The position numbers were made by a program, and so were the translations under genes. A DNA stretch of 5,213 nucleotides from Eubacteriaceae bacterium (GTDB lineage: Bacteria; Bacillota; Clostridia; Eubacteriales; UBA1433), in NCBI GenBank assembly GCA_012797825.1, contig JAAZOI010000122.1, positions 1 to 5,213 of the forward strand, read 5' to 3'. Shown here in pieces: positions 4,795-5,213 of the stretch (its first letter is position 1; the number at the start of each line of letters is the position of its first letter). A model generated the notes under the pieces. That model was not told the DNA's origin, did not search any database, and worked only from the letters and a program-made list of their open reading frames with translations.

Positions 4795-5213
4795 ATGAAA
4801 ACAAAAATAACGGTACCCGAATTTAAAAAAGTGAAGCAGGAAGGCCGTAAGCTGACCATGGTTACCGCGTTTGATTATTATACCGCGACAATTGTGGATG
4901 AAAGCGACGCCGAAGTGATTTTAGTAGGAGATTCACTGGGAATGATAATGCTGGGATATAAAAGCACTACTCCCGTTACTATGGATGAGATGATACATCA
5001 CACAAAAGCTGTTGTAAAAGGCGCGCCGAATACGTTTATAATAGGCGATCTGCCGTTCGGCTCGTATCATGAAAGCTGCGAACAGGCAGTAAGAAACTCC
5101 GCCAGAATGATTAAAGAAACAGGATGCGACTGCGTAAAACTTGAAGGCGGAATTGAAATGGCAGACAGAGTAAGAGCTATTGCCAATGCGGGTATTGCGG
5201 TAATGGGGCATAT
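4795..5213 (+). CDS. panB: 3-methyl-2-oxobutanoate hydroxymethyltransferase (ketopantoate hydroxymethyltransferase), N-terminal part
   Basis: An open reading frame that runs off the right edge; 139 codons are visible of a family of about 260-280. PanB transfers a hydroxymethyl group from 5,10-methylene-tetrahydrofolate to 2-oxoisovalerate to make ketopantoate, the first committed step to pantothenate and CoA. The TIM-barrel signatures are clear: MVTAFDYYTA (22-31), LVGDSLGMIMLGY (43-55), PVTMDEMIHHTKAV (60-73), GDLPFGSY (84-91) and VKLEGG (114-119), ending at MGH. Residues matching the E. coli Mg-binding and substrate residues are D46, D85, K115 and E117; the catalytic Glu near residue 181 lies beyond the window. 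The ATG has AAGGA (4783-4787) 7 nt upstream. The 44-bp gap after panE holds no convincing terminator, so it is probably the sixth gene of the operon. Whether panC and panD follow cannot be seen. Confidence 0.95.
   Translation, partial: MKTKITVPEFKKVKQEGRKLTMVTAFDYYTATIVDESDAEVILVGDSLGMIMLGYKSTTPVTMDEMIHHTKAVVKGAPNTFIIGDLPFGSYHESCEQAVRNSARMIKETGCDCVKLEGGIEMADRVRAIANAGIAVMGH

Noticed and set aside
4933..5211. Minus-strand open frame opposite panB
   Set aside because: It overlaps the conserved PanB coding sequence with its intact motifs; the antisense protein has no recognisable domain.

Overview
The window looks like a chromosomal segment from a low-GC, strictly anaerobic Firmicute of the Clostridia type. 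The reasons are AT-rich intergenic DNA, strong GGAGG-type ribosome binding sites, codons rich in A/T, and an oxygen-sensitive ferredoxin-dependent 2-oxoacid oxidoreductase. The genus cannot be named from the sequence.

Layout. Bases 1-254 hold the 3' end of a plus-strand DUF190 (PII-like) gene. It converges, with an 8-bp gap, on a minus-strand GntR/FCD-family regulator (263-970). Next is a 216-bp, extremely AT-rich divergent promoter region (971-1186). From it a plus-strand cluster runs off the right edge: a 2x[4Fe-4S] ferredoxin subunit (1187-1390), an alpha subunit (1430-2515), a beta subunit (2517-3248) and a gamma subunit (3262-3792), together a complete four-subunit 2-oxoacid:ferredoxin oxidoreductase best matched to the VorB-type 2-oxoisovalerate enzyme. 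These are followed by a ketopantoate reductase-like PanE (3812-4750) and the first 139 codons of PanB, ketopantoate hydroxymethyltransferase (4795 to the edge). The gaps between these six genes are 1 to 44 bp, and no convincing terminator lies inside, so they are probably one operon.

How the genes fit together. The enzymes share one metabolite, 2-oxoisovalerate (3-methyl-2-oxobutanoate). The oxidoreductase interconverts it with isobutyryl-CoA and CO2. PanB adds a hydroxymethyl group to make ketopantoate, and PanE reduces ketopantoate to pantoate, the precursor of pantothenate and CoA. The cluster may therefore feed pantoate synthesis from isobutyryl-CoA by reductive carboxylation. Alternatively it may run the other way and degrade pantoate to isobutyryl-CoA with gain of reduced ferredoxin. 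The divergent GntR/FCD regulator, whose probable -10 element overlaps a near-palindrome, is the natural candidate controller. The genes belong to known families; the notable point is this combination in one apparent operon. No mobile elements, CRISPR arrays, tRNA or rRNA genes were seen.
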